Position numbers and translations under genes: made by a program | Shown here: one piece after another, positions 22,679 to 34,900 of the stretch | How positions within the stretch are numbered: the stretch's first letter is position 1 | Layout of the letters: every line of letters begins with the position of its first letter | Assembly: GCA_963662175.1 (NCBI GenBank) | Contig: OY759223.1 | Span: forward strand, 14,982,249-15,046,248 | Length of the DNA stretch: 64,000 bases | Direction of reading: 5' to 3' | Source: Aradus depressus | Taxonomy: Eukaryota; Arthropoda; Insecta; Hemiptera; Aradidae | Notes under the pieces: model-generated | Told to the model about the DNA's origin: nothing | Seen by the model: only the letters and a program-made list of their open reading frames with translations | The model's database searches: none

Positions 22679-23650
22679 TCAAATTGATATGTGGCCTGGC
22701 AGCGACGATTCGATTTGTATCATATTTATACATATGGCCCCAGGTAGTAGGCACGTATCATATCTCAACGTGTTAAATAATATGGAAAGAATATTAACTG
22801 CTAATGGCGGGTTTTCATTTGATAATTTAGACGCCTTTTTAACATTTAAAATGGTTGTTTTGGACGCATTTAATGTTAACTCATTTTCATTAGCAGTCAT
22901 TCTTTTAATTTCCCAAGAGAATCAGAAATGGCTTCAGTAAACAAGAATATTAATATCATCCCCAAAAAGGACCGATGTATAGAGTTTCATATAACAAGGT
23001 AGATGCAACATTGATGTAGGTGTATGAAGAACAACAATGACCCTAAGATTGATCCTCGGGATACACCGCATGTAATTTCTTTCCATTCTGATTTCACCAG
23101 CTTCGACTCTATGAAACCTTCCAGATAAGTAACTAAGAACAAGATCAAGCGCGCTATACCTCTAATACCGTAGTGGCTCATTTTTTTAATAATAATTTCG
23201 TAATGTGCCAGATCGAAGGCTTTAAATTCGCGAGTATATGAAGAGCATGGGGAAAGAACCAGGTTTGTCACTTTTTTCTCGAATGAGAGTTATCGCCACT
23301 ACAGTACAGGTAGTATATTATATAGGCTTCAAAAAGACGGTTTGTCACTTCGAAAACGGAAGCTGAAAATATAACGTGCAGGGAATTGATAGATACAGCA
23401 AGCAATAAATTTCAGTTTTCTCAATTTCAAAATCTGGTGACAAACCTGGTTCTTTGCCCGTGCTCTCCATATAGTCTACAATTAAAGTGAACTGTTCAAT
23501 AAGTTTCAAATTTGGCATTTAAAGTAGACTTACTTTTTATGAAACCGAATCTTTCTTCAGTTAGCAATCCACTGACTTCCAAAAATTCGAAAAGCCTCTT
23601 AAAAATTGTTGGAAGCATTGAGATTGGTCTATAATTTTCCGGCAATAGTA
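22679..23650 (-). mobile_element. LINE reverse transcriptase fragment (CR1/jockey-like group)
   Basis: Minus strand: AFDLAHYEIIIKKMSHYGIR and CGVSRGSILGSLLF (RT block before the catalytic box), then toward 22900 NELTLNASKTTILNVKK. A short direct repeat of GGTTTGTCAC sequence is embedded at 23260-23460. The clade is not fixed. Confidence 0.6.
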
Positions 23651-23699
23651 TCACCTTTTTTGAATAGTGGCTTGATTCTCGCTAATTTCAGTGAGTTAA

Positions 23700-24316
23700 T
23701 AAAACAACCTGATTCAAAATAAAGATTTTATTTAAAATATACTATTGACATATTTACAAAAGGAAACAAAAAATCATAAGTAAAATTTGATGACTGTGTG
23801 ACTACAATGTATATTTAGAAAATAATAAGAAAGGAAACATGTAAAATTAATACAAATAAAAATATATAAAAATAATAATAAAAAATTAAGTAAGACTGAA
23901 TTAAAAAGAATATATTTTTTTAAATAAATTACAATGGTAAAAAGTAGAATACATAAAGAAAGCATGAAGTAAAACAAGATAAAGAAATATATCTACAAAA
24001 TAATATGATAAATCATGAATGAATATACACTTTATTTACATAAGCACCTATAAAACATTCTAATATCGAGTTAATACTAACAATGGCCAGGACAGTCTGT
24101 CAGGAGAGAGGGTCATAGGAAGCAAAAATAAATAATGAAAGTTCATACTAAATAAAAAAAAGAAAGAACACATATAAAAATATAATAAAGAAAGTAAAAG
24201 AAATGTAATAATAATAATAAAACAGAAAATAGAGATAATAATAACAATTGTAATAAAGAGAACAATGACTATAGATAATGTAATAAGAACATCATGGATG
24301 TAACTATAAAGGTTTT
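23700..24316. repeat. AT-rich LINE-type UTR
   Basis: AT-rich sequence (GTAAATTTGATG, AATAATAAGAAAGGAAA, TAATATGATAAATCAT) shared with 49610-49900. Probably the UTR of the same LINE family; no coding content. Confidence 0.45.
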
Positions 24317-24439
24317 CTAATGAATAAAAAACTTAAAAACAAGTCAAAAAATCCCACTTTATTTATATGAACACTATGTGCGTGTTCATATAAATAAAGT
24401 GGGATTTTTTGACTTGTTTTTAAGTTTTTTATTCATTAG
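24317..24439. repeat. Perfect long hairpin
   Basis: Arms 24317-24373 and about 24381-24439 are reverse complements with a loop of a few bases. The outer ends (CTAATGAATAAAAAACTT) resemble the Penelope-type ends; no hammerhead core is seen inside. Confidence 0.75.
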
Positions 24440-24539
24440 TATTCACAATGAACTTCCACAAGATCTCTGGCGAAAACATCTCTAATATAGAGGTTTTTTT
24501 TAAAAATATTATTTAAAAGAAATACGTACTTTATCTTCA

Positions 24540-24870
24540 CAACACTTACCACAAAACCCCCCACGAAGGTTGAAGAGGAGGTGGAACCGCGACTTACTGC
24601 CACCTTAATTCCTATTCGTTCTTAATATTTTTTTTTTTATTTTTTACATTATTTTCCTTCACTTTTCTCATCTCTCTTACCCATTCCATCAAAGTTGTCT
24701 TTCAATTCCTTTTTTTTTATTTATTTTTTTTTTTCCCTTGTCCTAATAATTAATATAAATTTTCGTCCCGAGGACCTACCACTGGGTGGCCTTCCTTTCA
24801 CATGCCATTCACGCCAACATATCCATACCTACCAACATAGATGCTGGTTGTTGCACCCTAGCAACAGTTG
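24540..24870 (+). mobile_element. Jockey-like LINE 3' end
   Basis: Begins in PRRLKRRWNRDLLP coding sequence (PPRRLKRRW is typical of the last residues), then a T-rich UTR and GACCTACCACTGGGTGGCCT. It faces the inverted copy 25676-26970. Confidence 0.65.
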
Positions 24871-25019
24871 CACCTTTATCAATAAAAGACAAAAAAAAAA
24901 AATATATATATTGTTTAATAATCAAATTGTTTAACAATAAATTTTCTGTATTTGGTAGCTGTATATGATAAATCATATAAAAACAACGAGGACACTGTCC
25001 TCATTCCTATAGCTAAATG

Positions 25020-25590
25020 GGAGGTAGAGGAGCTGGTCCCCCGTACCCACAGGATTTGTCAAGTCTCTGATTAGCAGTGGAGGCAGACCGAAAGGGACAG
25101 GAGAGCTGAAGGCAGACGACAATGAGGGAAGAGGCTGGTCACTACCAGCATTTCCAGGAAAATATCTTATCTTAGCAGGTCTCTCGGTCAGCACCGCCTC
25201 AGTCTTCGCAAAGGATTGTGTGAATGGGAACGTGAACGCAAGGTGCACCCGACACATTAGTGAGCAATAAATAAATAAGGGAACGTGATGACAAGGATCG
25301 AGCAATGAGATTGTTATGGACGGAAAGATTGAAACTTTGAAAAGCGGCACTTAAGTAAGTTCTGTGACTAAAGGAACGTAATTGTACAGATAAAAAAAAG
25401 AAAGAACAAAATGTCTTCTTCTTCCAAAGAGGTCTCGAGAAAGAGGTTGAAATTTAAAAAAACATTCACTGAATAAACCAAAAAGACGGCGGCCATGTTT
25501 CTTTACAAATTACCTTTTCAGGAAATGGCCAATTGAGAATGTTTTCTTTAATAATAAAACTGTAAGAGAGTGGTTGTCAGTACTTTAACT
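25020..25590. other. Unassigned spacer
   Basis: About 570 bp between two LINE 3' ends. Moderately GC-rich from 25020 to 25260 without a convincing frame; a SINE scrap (GGGAGTCCTAAATTTTGCC) follows at 25591-25665. Confidence 0.4.
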
Positions 25591-25675
25591 GAGCCCGACT
25601 CTAGGTACTGTGGGAGTCCTAAATTTTGCCTACCTACCCTAAATTTGTATTCACCTAGGGTACGGATGCAACTCA

Positions 25676-26970
25676 TTGCTAGGGTGCAACAACCAGTATC
25701 TATGATGGTACGTATAGACATGGTGGCGTGAATGGCGTGTGAGAGGCAGGCCACCCAGTGGTAGGTCTTCGGGACGAAATTTTATCTTAATTATTAGGTC
25801 AAAAACAAAAAAATAAAAGAGGGTAGTAAGAGAGATAGTAAAAGTAAAGGAAAATAATGTTGAAAAATATTAATAACGAATATGATTCAAGATGGCAGTA
25901 AGTCGCGGTTCCATCTTCTCTTCAACCTTCGTGGGGGGTTATGTAGTAAGTGTTGTGAGGATAATGTACGTATTTCTGGGTTTGTATTTGTGTAAAGTTT
26001 ACTAAAAACCCATATGTAAGTAGTTTGTATTGTCTCGAGTACTGTGTGTATCATGAGATCGTTATGAAGTGTTCTTTGTTTATGTATGGTGGGCACTGTG
26101 TTATCAGTTTGAAGGTTTTTGACTGAAACGCCTGAATTCGTTTGATGTTGAATTCTTTTGCTGAACCGTATATTTGTGATCCGTATGTCCATAATGATCT
26201 CAGTAAGTAAGTGTAACAGTTCCGTTTTTGTGTCATGTCTAATTTTGATCGTCTATTTAGAAGTCCTTATATTATTTTGTGTCGATGGTTCAGCGTTTTA
26301 CGTGTGAGGGTTCCATGTCAGTCTTCGATCCAATGTCAGTCCTAGGTATCGTACAGTATTAATTTGAGGGAGGAGCTTGTCTTAGATAAAAACGACGAAG
26401 CATGTTTCTCATAGAAATGTAAATGTGCTGTGATTTTTCTGTATTAAGTTTTATTTTCTACGTGTTGCACCAGTTTTCGATTTGTGTGAGATGGTGTTTT
26501 AGTGTAAATGAGGCGTGTATGTGAAGTTCAGCAGCAGCTAAGTTGGCGGTGTCATCGGCATATGTAGCTGTGATTGTACGGATGCAGGTGGGCAGATGTG
26601 TATAGTGTATGTAATGAAGGAGCTAAGACAGAACCTGCGGTACACCCACCAATATGGTTCTTACTGAGAATATAGCAGAGCCCTGACAGACGTCGAATTA
26701 TCTATTTGTTATATATGAATGAATGATTAAATAATATGTGTGAGAAAGCAACGGTCTCAATTTATAAAGAAGTCCCGCTTGCCAATCTCGGTCAAAAGCC
26801 TGACTTACATCAAGGAACGCCCCCATATATGTTGCATGTAACTTTTTTTCTAGGGCAGACGCTACGTAATCCACAACCCTGTGTAACTGGTGTATTGTGG
26901 AGTGTTCTGAGCGGAAGCCAAACTGATGTTGAGGAAGTGTTTTCTGACTGGAACTCAAAAGTTAAATAAG
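25676..26970 (-). mobile_element. Jockey-like LINE, RT to 3' end
   Basis: The minus strand starts with LPQHQFGFRSEHSTIHQLHR and AFLDVSQAFDRDWQAGLLYK (RT domains), then degenerate frames, LLRSLWTYGSQIYGSA, and finally PPRRLKRRWNRDLLP and UTR. Several frameshifts; inactive. Confidence 0.75.
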
Positions 26971-27199
26971 GAAATACGAGGAGTTTCTGAGAATTTTGGG
27001 ATGGAGAGTAACCGGAGCGTTCGAATTGTCAGAAGATCGAATTGATTTTTCCATGAAAGGGTTTTTGTCTTTTGTGAAGTAGTTGATATTGGTCATGTCT
27101 TGTCTCATAAGAAGAGGTCATGTAAGTTATTAACGACTTTCTTGTTGCTTGGCTCGGGGTTCAGAAGATGTTTATTTTGTTCGGCTCAGGTTGGTCTCA

Positions 27200-27568
27200 G
27201 TCAAGAACCTTACTCAATAAAACATCTCAGTATAATAAATTAAAATGTCTAGATCAATATTTTATCAAATTCTTCACACAGAACAACCACTAAAAACGGG
27301 TCACTTAAAGACTAGATAATAATGTATTTTGTACATTTAACATTTTATCTGACCAGACTTTCTAATTATATCAAAATTAGCTCTCTTTAATTGACTGTCA
27401 ATTAGTATAATTAACTAAAGTTAGGTAATTATCAGTTGATTATTACTAATTTTCTAAGTTGTCTTCAAATTACTTAACGATCGAACTAAATATAAAGAAA
27501 CAAACAACAGTTAAAAACCTTTATTCAGTTCAGTCATCAAAAAGAGTTGTCGACAGACATTTCAAAAG
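27200..27568 (+). promoter_or_regulatory. Gene C promoter block and non-coding first exon
   Basis: Counterpart of the gene B block. Initiator TCAGTT with A at 27527, second TCAGTC with A at 27532, the conserved AGTTGTCGACAGACATTTC, and donor GTAAAC at 27569. Proposed exon 27527-27568, joined to the leader acceptor at 28935-28936. AGACAT begins at +29 from the first initiator A. About 300 bp of upstream sequence is conserved with gene B, including CAATTAGTATAATTAAC and TCTAAGTTGTC. Confidence 0.6.
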
Positions 27569-28936
27569 GTAAACGTCTTTTACGATAGACAGAAACTAGG
27601 ATTGAGTAGATTTACGTAATATTATTGAATTTTGTTTAGAGAATATAGTCAGATAAATCTGATAAGAAAACAAAATTTAATTTTTAAGATTTTTGTTTTT
27701 AAATTTTATTGATCTCCGATATTATTTTAAATTAATTTTTTTTATGGAAAATTCTTTCTTAGGGATGATTTTTTATATGCATTTAATTTTTTTTTTCTGT
27801 TATAAATGATACTTATAGTGACTTAAAATAAAACTCGCTCACCTCTGTAGTAGGTACTTTGTATAACAAAATATATAAGCCTTTATTAAAAATATTTATA
27901 ATTTAATTTTTAAATAAATAAGTATATAATATAATTTTAAACATAATGGACAAGAAAAAGTTTGCTTATTTAAACTTACGTAAATTTTAAATCAACACTG
28001 ATAAAATAGAAGTTACTACAAATAATTTAGGAAAAACAAAAGAAATACAGAAAGTCTTTTATTTTTATGTTAACAGCACAAAACAAAATATTTTGGTTGT
28101 GATAATTGTGTTTATTGACGGGGCTGAACCCAATATAAATTTGTTAAGTATACTTATTTAAATAGATTTACAAATTGTATGTAAATGCAGGCAGATATAT
28201 TTACATTATCTCTGTGGAGGAAGGACAAGAATAATTAAGCTTGAATACTTATTCAACAATAAATTATATAATAAAATTGTACCTATAGAAAATAAAAGCT
28301 TTAACTCTAAGCAACATACTTATATTTAGTTATTTGATATAATAAGAAAGAAATTAATAAAACAAATTTAATTAGGGAAAACCAAAAAATATATATAAAT
28401 AATTTTAAATAATAGACAAATAGTAATAATAAATAAAGGGAAACCAACATAATACTAATAACAACAATTATAATTTTAAAAATAAATAGAAGGATAGGGG
28501 GGAAAAAATAGAAAAAAACTGCAGGAAATAATTGAAATGTTTAGAAAATTATTTAGGTGGGAGAATAAATAACTTACTGTTTTGTAAGTTATAAAATATT
28601 GCAAAGTGACTTGAGAGATCAATTAGAAATAATAATGATGAGAAAGATGAATTCTACATATAAAATCACTTATTCGGGAATAGAATAAAAAAATGAACGA
28701 AATGCCTATAAAAATGTATTTCAATTGTGCTGTGCAGTTATTTAATATAATGAAAATAGAATTTGATGAAGCCATTATTTTAAAATGTTTTTTTATCAGA
28801 TAACGAGGGAAAATCTGTTAGGATAATTATACAGATGTAAAGATATTCTCACTAAAACCTCTAGGCTAGTCTATTGGCTTCATCAAATTTCTATATTTAT
28901 ATTATACAAATTTTTATTTATTTTATTCTTTTTTAG
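27569..28936 (+). other. Proposed leader intron of gene C
   Basis: AT-rich intron between the non-coding exon and the leader acceptor. I see no recognisable element or frame in it. Confidence 0.5.
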
Positions 28937-28951
28937 TAAAATACGAAAGAA

Positions 28952-31900
28952 ATGTTTCATATAGAGTTGCCATGGAAACGTGAAAAACTAACGGAAATGT
29001 GGAATTGGCCTCATATATTTTTTATCAATCTTTCTGGTTTGTGGGCGGAAGAGGCATCAACCGAAAAATTACGACGTTTTTTAAGTTACTGGAGAGTATT
29101 TACAATAATTTTCATTATTGTTGCTGAAACCTTGCTCATTGTGGCCATTGTTGAAGCATTTACGACAGGAGATGTGGCACACAATCTTTTCTCTGTGTTT
29201 CTACTGCAGCCTACAGCTGTCGGGGTCTACAAGACCATTCTGGTCACCAAGCACAGAAAGTCCCTCATGCTTGCAATGAATCTTCTTGATGGTAAGTTAA
29301 TGATATCTTCGTAATGTAACTTTTCTGTAAAAAAAAAAATAAAAAGAAACGAGTTAAGGAGTATCAAAATTATGAAAAGTATTAGTGTTCTGTTAAAGCC
29401 GGGGTTACGCAAGGAATAAAATAACAAAAGTTACGACGTACGGTGGCAACATTCTCTGTAGGTTAAGACTGATATGGTAAAAAAAAACCTTCAGCACGGT
29501 GTCCTTCGGATGAGACGTTAAGCAATGGTATGATTGATATGACTTTGTAGTCCTGTCACACACCACTTCTTTTGGCTAAAACTACTTTTCTTTCTTTTTA
29601 TTTTAAATAATTCTTTATTTTGAATATTTACAATCGGTATAAACCATAAGTAAATTTGATGAATGATAAATTTTAAAAAATAAAATAAAAATAAAGAAAA
29701 AGAAAAGAATGATAAATAAAATTTCTAAAACTACTTGAGTCATTCTACATAACGTCTGCATCTTAATGCTCGTTAGGTCTCTGTGTAATTCTAGTTCAAA
29801 TATTGGGGAACCATGTGGTCATAAATGAAGATGACAGGTAGAACGATATAACATCGAATCTTCAGATTTTTTCTTATTATTTATTAATTTTTATGAGGGA
29901 GATGAAAAATCGTATCACTATTAATAATATTTGACCTAAGGCCTCAAAATAGATAGATAAACATTTTATTACACATGAAGAATTCAAGATTTATGGCAAT
30001 GAGTTTGGTTCTTTACAAAATACATGTAGGTATATTATAGTTATAGAAAAGAAAAGAAAATAACAACAAATAATAATAATAAGTAATAAGACTAGTAACT
30101 AAATAAAAATATATAAATAACTAGCTGTCCCGGCCACGCGTTGCTGTGGCTCTTTTAACTTTGAATTACAGCTAAAACAGTTAACTTCAAACTTTTTAAT
30201 ACTGTCAAATTAAAATTAACTAATAATGATAAAAACGTCTTAGCCGATCTTAAAACCTATGGGAATGAGAATGGAACGTTACACCAAAATTTAAAAGTGA
30301 TTGGTAAAGAGTTTCGGAGAATTAAAATTAAGCACAAACCAACATAGAATTGTTAGATTTACATTTTATTAAATACTGAATTAATACAATATAATAATCC
30401 AATTTTCTAAAGGAGGTAGAAAGCGTTATTTTCAAATATTTTAACCTATTTAAGTGCCAGTTGGTGTACAATATCTTTAGTTAGCCCGTCTTTTGCTAAC
30501 ACAAATAGATTTGATGGTTTCCCCACACATGAAATTTAAGTATGTGTTAGAGGCGTCCGTGGCATCCGGGTTGGATAACATGTCGTCAAAATAATTGCGT
30601 CTTTGTCGTACATACAACCGTTGTCGGCTTTGATGACGATTTGACAGTTGTCATTTCTTAATTGTGGTAACACTCTTTTAAACAATTGAATAAGTTGATT
30701 ATGATTTTCCAAAAAATCTTCCAACAATAACACAATTGCTCTCTCTTCTGCTTGTTCGATGAAATTATACTGGCACCGAGTTGTCACGCGTTCTTCACAA
30801 CTACCCATAAAATAGATTTGGAGAAACTTCGGATCATTATCAGCCCGTCATCCAGTGGCATGTCTAGCCCGGTCAACCGTAGCCGTGTATCACTAACGGA
30901 CCGTGTGTTTTTACGCGTTTTAGAATTTTAAATAATTTTAGAATTATTAACATTAGAATTATTAAAAATAATAATACACAGCACAATTATAAAACGGATA
31001 TACGAAGGATTAAAAACACAATGGTTATGTCGTAAACATAAACACATATGTATGATGTGGAATAGATTGTAGCGTCAAGAAATCTAAACACGGTGCCATC
31101 TACTGGTTGTTTACACAACCTAGATAGCAAAAGATGTTGAAGTGTTGTCGTTAAATTAAATTACACCGCCATCTGTTAGAAGCCGAGAAATCGAGATGAA
31201 AACTATCCTATCTTTTAAGTTGGACCAAATTACACACAGTAAGCCAAATTTAATTAAAATTGGTTAAATAGTTCCGGAGTCCATCGCGGACAAACAACGT
31301 GACACGTAATTTATATATATTAAGATATTAAAATAAATAAATATAAACCTGCTCTTCGATAGAAATAAACAGAAACTGTGGAAGCAATTAGAGAAAAAAA
31401 CAACAAAAAATTATAATAAATAAATAATAAGACCGTTTTCCAGTTATATGAAATTCTGTCGCGTTCCTTTTGATAATGTCCGCCCTCCGGAGCCTTCCTG
31501 GGGGTCTCCTTCTTTGGATACTGTCCTGGAAGACACCGTTCGTCAGTCCGTTCGGGCCTCACCTGGACATGCCCCGTCCACTCCAGTCTTCGCCCCTTCA
31601 TTTCACTTATTACAGGGTTGAAGCAACCTGTTTTGAGTAACCCTGGTTGGATCATCAACTCCACAGTCCCAGAACAGCATCCCGAAGGAACCCAAAACAA
31701 ACTTTACCACCATCAATCAATAACTTGATTTTCTGACGCTGTGCCACATTATGGCCATTGCTGTTGTTAATACCTGCTGCAAATAAGTAATATAAATTAA
31801 AAACCAAATAAGTGGACTGTGTATAGGTTATTTAAAAAAATTATAATAATGGAAAAAAAATACAAAACTAATGGAAACAAAACAAAACAAATTAAATCTA

Positions 31901-34900
31901 AGAAATGAAAAAATATATGATACTAAGTATGTCTGAGGGATGTGGGCGGTCGTGATGTGGAGACGCCAAGGTGTTGTCTCATCACAGTGCGGCTGGGCTG
32001 AGGGTCCGTCTTCTAGGGCTTCTACGACCAATACTTGCAGCAAAGGGCTGAGGGCAGATACTGGTCGAGGTGGTGGTGAAATGTGCAGCAAAGGGCTGAG
32101 GGCACTTCTCTTCAGACAGCCAGACTGGACTTGACTCGACTGACCGGTCAGGTTAACTGAACAACTACTGGCCACTATACAAAGTACATGCACTTTACAA
32201 ATGGCGTCACCCTCTCCACATATACCCCATGGTCTTTATAAAGTTTATTACACTTTCGGCCTTAACAGCTGTCACTTCTTCCATTATAACGGAAAGCTGA
32301 GAAATGCATTGGTTTCATTGTCAATTACATCGTCAGTCTTGCCAACATAAACTAAGACTTTCATATGGCCAACTGTTGGAAAGCTCATGCCTTTTGCGTG
32401 ATTCACCGGCAATGTACTTCCCCATAACGAATTCATCAATTAAATTTTCGCTCCCCCTCCAAAACCAGTCGACCGTTTGTGCTTATTATTCCACAGTTGA
32501 CTTACATAGCGGCTCCTAAATTGTTGTACTAATTTCGAAATTTCGATACATTCATTACATCAGCAGTTATTGAATTTTTTGAGTTGAGTTCCCCTCTGAT
32601 CCCACCCTTCCCCTCTGTCGATTCTGTTGAAAATTAATAAGTGTCGTCCTTATAGGGTTTTGGTCACATATATAAAATTTCGTGTCGATACATACATTCT
32701 ATCGGCTGTTATTGGAGTTTTTATGTTTAGCCTATCCCCTAATCCCTCTCTTCCCTTTGGTCGATTTGGATTAAACACAATAGGTGCCGTCCTTACAGGG
32801 TTCTAAGATCACATATAAAATTTCGTGTTGATACATTCATTCTATCGGCAGTTATCGTGTTCACACACACAGATAGACATTTTGGAATGGAAAACTTCCG
32901 TTGGAAACTACGCTTCAAATCTTTGACAGATTACATAACTTCCCCTATACTTCATTTTGAGCCGCCATTTTGAAACTGTGAGAGCCGTAAAAACATAAGT
33001 TTTTAGGTCAACTGAAGACACTTGCTTCAGAAGCGGAATAGACTCCACCGGGAGTGGTTATATGATACATAATTTGAAAGATATACTCTCCAACCCCCGG
33101 CATTTTATCTATCTCAATCACTAAATTTTGCGCAAACTGTAACTTCCTAAATGATTCATCTACTCTCTGTTCTGTTGCTCACCGATACCCGACATGAACC
33201 CCTCATTCCACCTGTACTATCGTACACAGACCACTCACCACTTGGACGACCAGACAGACGCCGTTTATTATAGCAACTCTTTTCAATAATGTGCCCAAAG
33301 ATATAAAACTAGAAATAGAAAACCAGAGAGGTTCTCTGAGCAGGTACATGACTAGAGTCATGGAGTGGGTCACCGGACTGAGCTCGGATCAGGTTGAGTC
33401 CTTGTTAAGGTCTCTCTACTCTGACTAACACGACGCTCTGTTCTGCTCTCTTCTCTCCCTGCCCCGCCACGATCCGCCCCATGTATGCTGTTGTACTCTG
33501 CCAACTTCATATTCACTTGTCTTGTCTCTCACTCGGTTAAAATTCAATGCCAGGTCTCCGGGTTGTCAGGTTCATTCCATCAGCACTTCTTTATTCATCA
33601 ATTTTTATTTTACTTTTCTTCTATATTACGAGAATATTTCTTATTTTAGTCACTTTTTCTTTTCTCATTTATTTTTATTTTTTTTACTAAAGATACTATT
33701 ATTTATTTATTTTTGTATTTTTCTTTGTTTGTATTTCTTTTCTCTATACTATAATTATTAACAGTGATTGTACAGTCCTAGCTGACTCCTCCCCCTCCCA
33801 CACTCAGACTCCGTCTTCTGGGAGGAGGTAGCCTATTTATCTTGTAATGTTTATCTTTTATTTTGTAATGATCTAAAGGCATTAGAAAAAAAAAAACTCT
33901 ATACAAGAACAAATATTTACATAAGATTTAATAAATCATTACAATTTTCAGAACTAACCAAAGAGGCAACCGATCCAGAAGACATGGCTATGATCCGATC
34001 CAAAATCCGAACAATGTGGATGGTGTTCTCAATCAACCTGGGCGTGGTCTTGGCTACTATGATACACTATGGCCTCCGACCACTGTTCGTCCTCGCCACC
34101 AGCGGGAAGCGAACCCGGATCCTACACGGTTGGCCTGAGTTCACCGCTACATTGACCCAGTTCACCATCAGCTACATATATGATCTTTTTTCTCTCACTT
34201 TACTCACTTTAGGATTGACCCTTTTTGAGAACATTTTCTTCTGTATCTCCGAGTGTACACTTTGTCAAATTTCAATTCTCAAAAGACATTTCGAGAGACT
34301 TCATCTTAGTGGCAGTCCTCAGGAGACCATTCATTTGAAGAAAATTCTAAAATCTCATAAAAAAATTATTCGGTAAGTTAAATAATCAAAAAATAGGTAA
34401 AGATTGCACAAGAAGTGAGAGAGGGATCTTTTAGTTTGATTTTGTCATCATCACTTTTTCATAAATAATAATAGTATTTATTTCCGTTAAACCAAAACAT
34501 GCTAATTGGACACATCAAACAATTGTGTGAGTCAAAATCGCATATAAATTATTTACATCAACCGATATTAAATCTTAGATTACAGACATTTATGAGGGGA
34601 ATAATAATATAGTTTTTAAATAAATAATATACGATGAATGAATATAACATCCGTAAAACAATAGGTATTATTTATATTTTTAATTATAAATCTCTACTTC
34701 TATAAAATAAGATTTCTGTGTGTAGCTAACTGACAATCTTTGTGTAATTGCGATAAACTTCGGAACCCGTGAACAGATTTCGAAGTGTTTTTCACCTACA
34801 TTTAGAATATTTTCAAGGAAGACTTTAGGCTACATGTCATCAAGCTTTAGTATCCGGAGGCGTTTGTAATTTTGAACATTTATTGTGCTTTTGATACATT

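Noticed and set aside
25020..25350. 125-codon minus-strand frame as a host gene
   Set aside because: No domain, no splice structure, located between LINE 3' ends.
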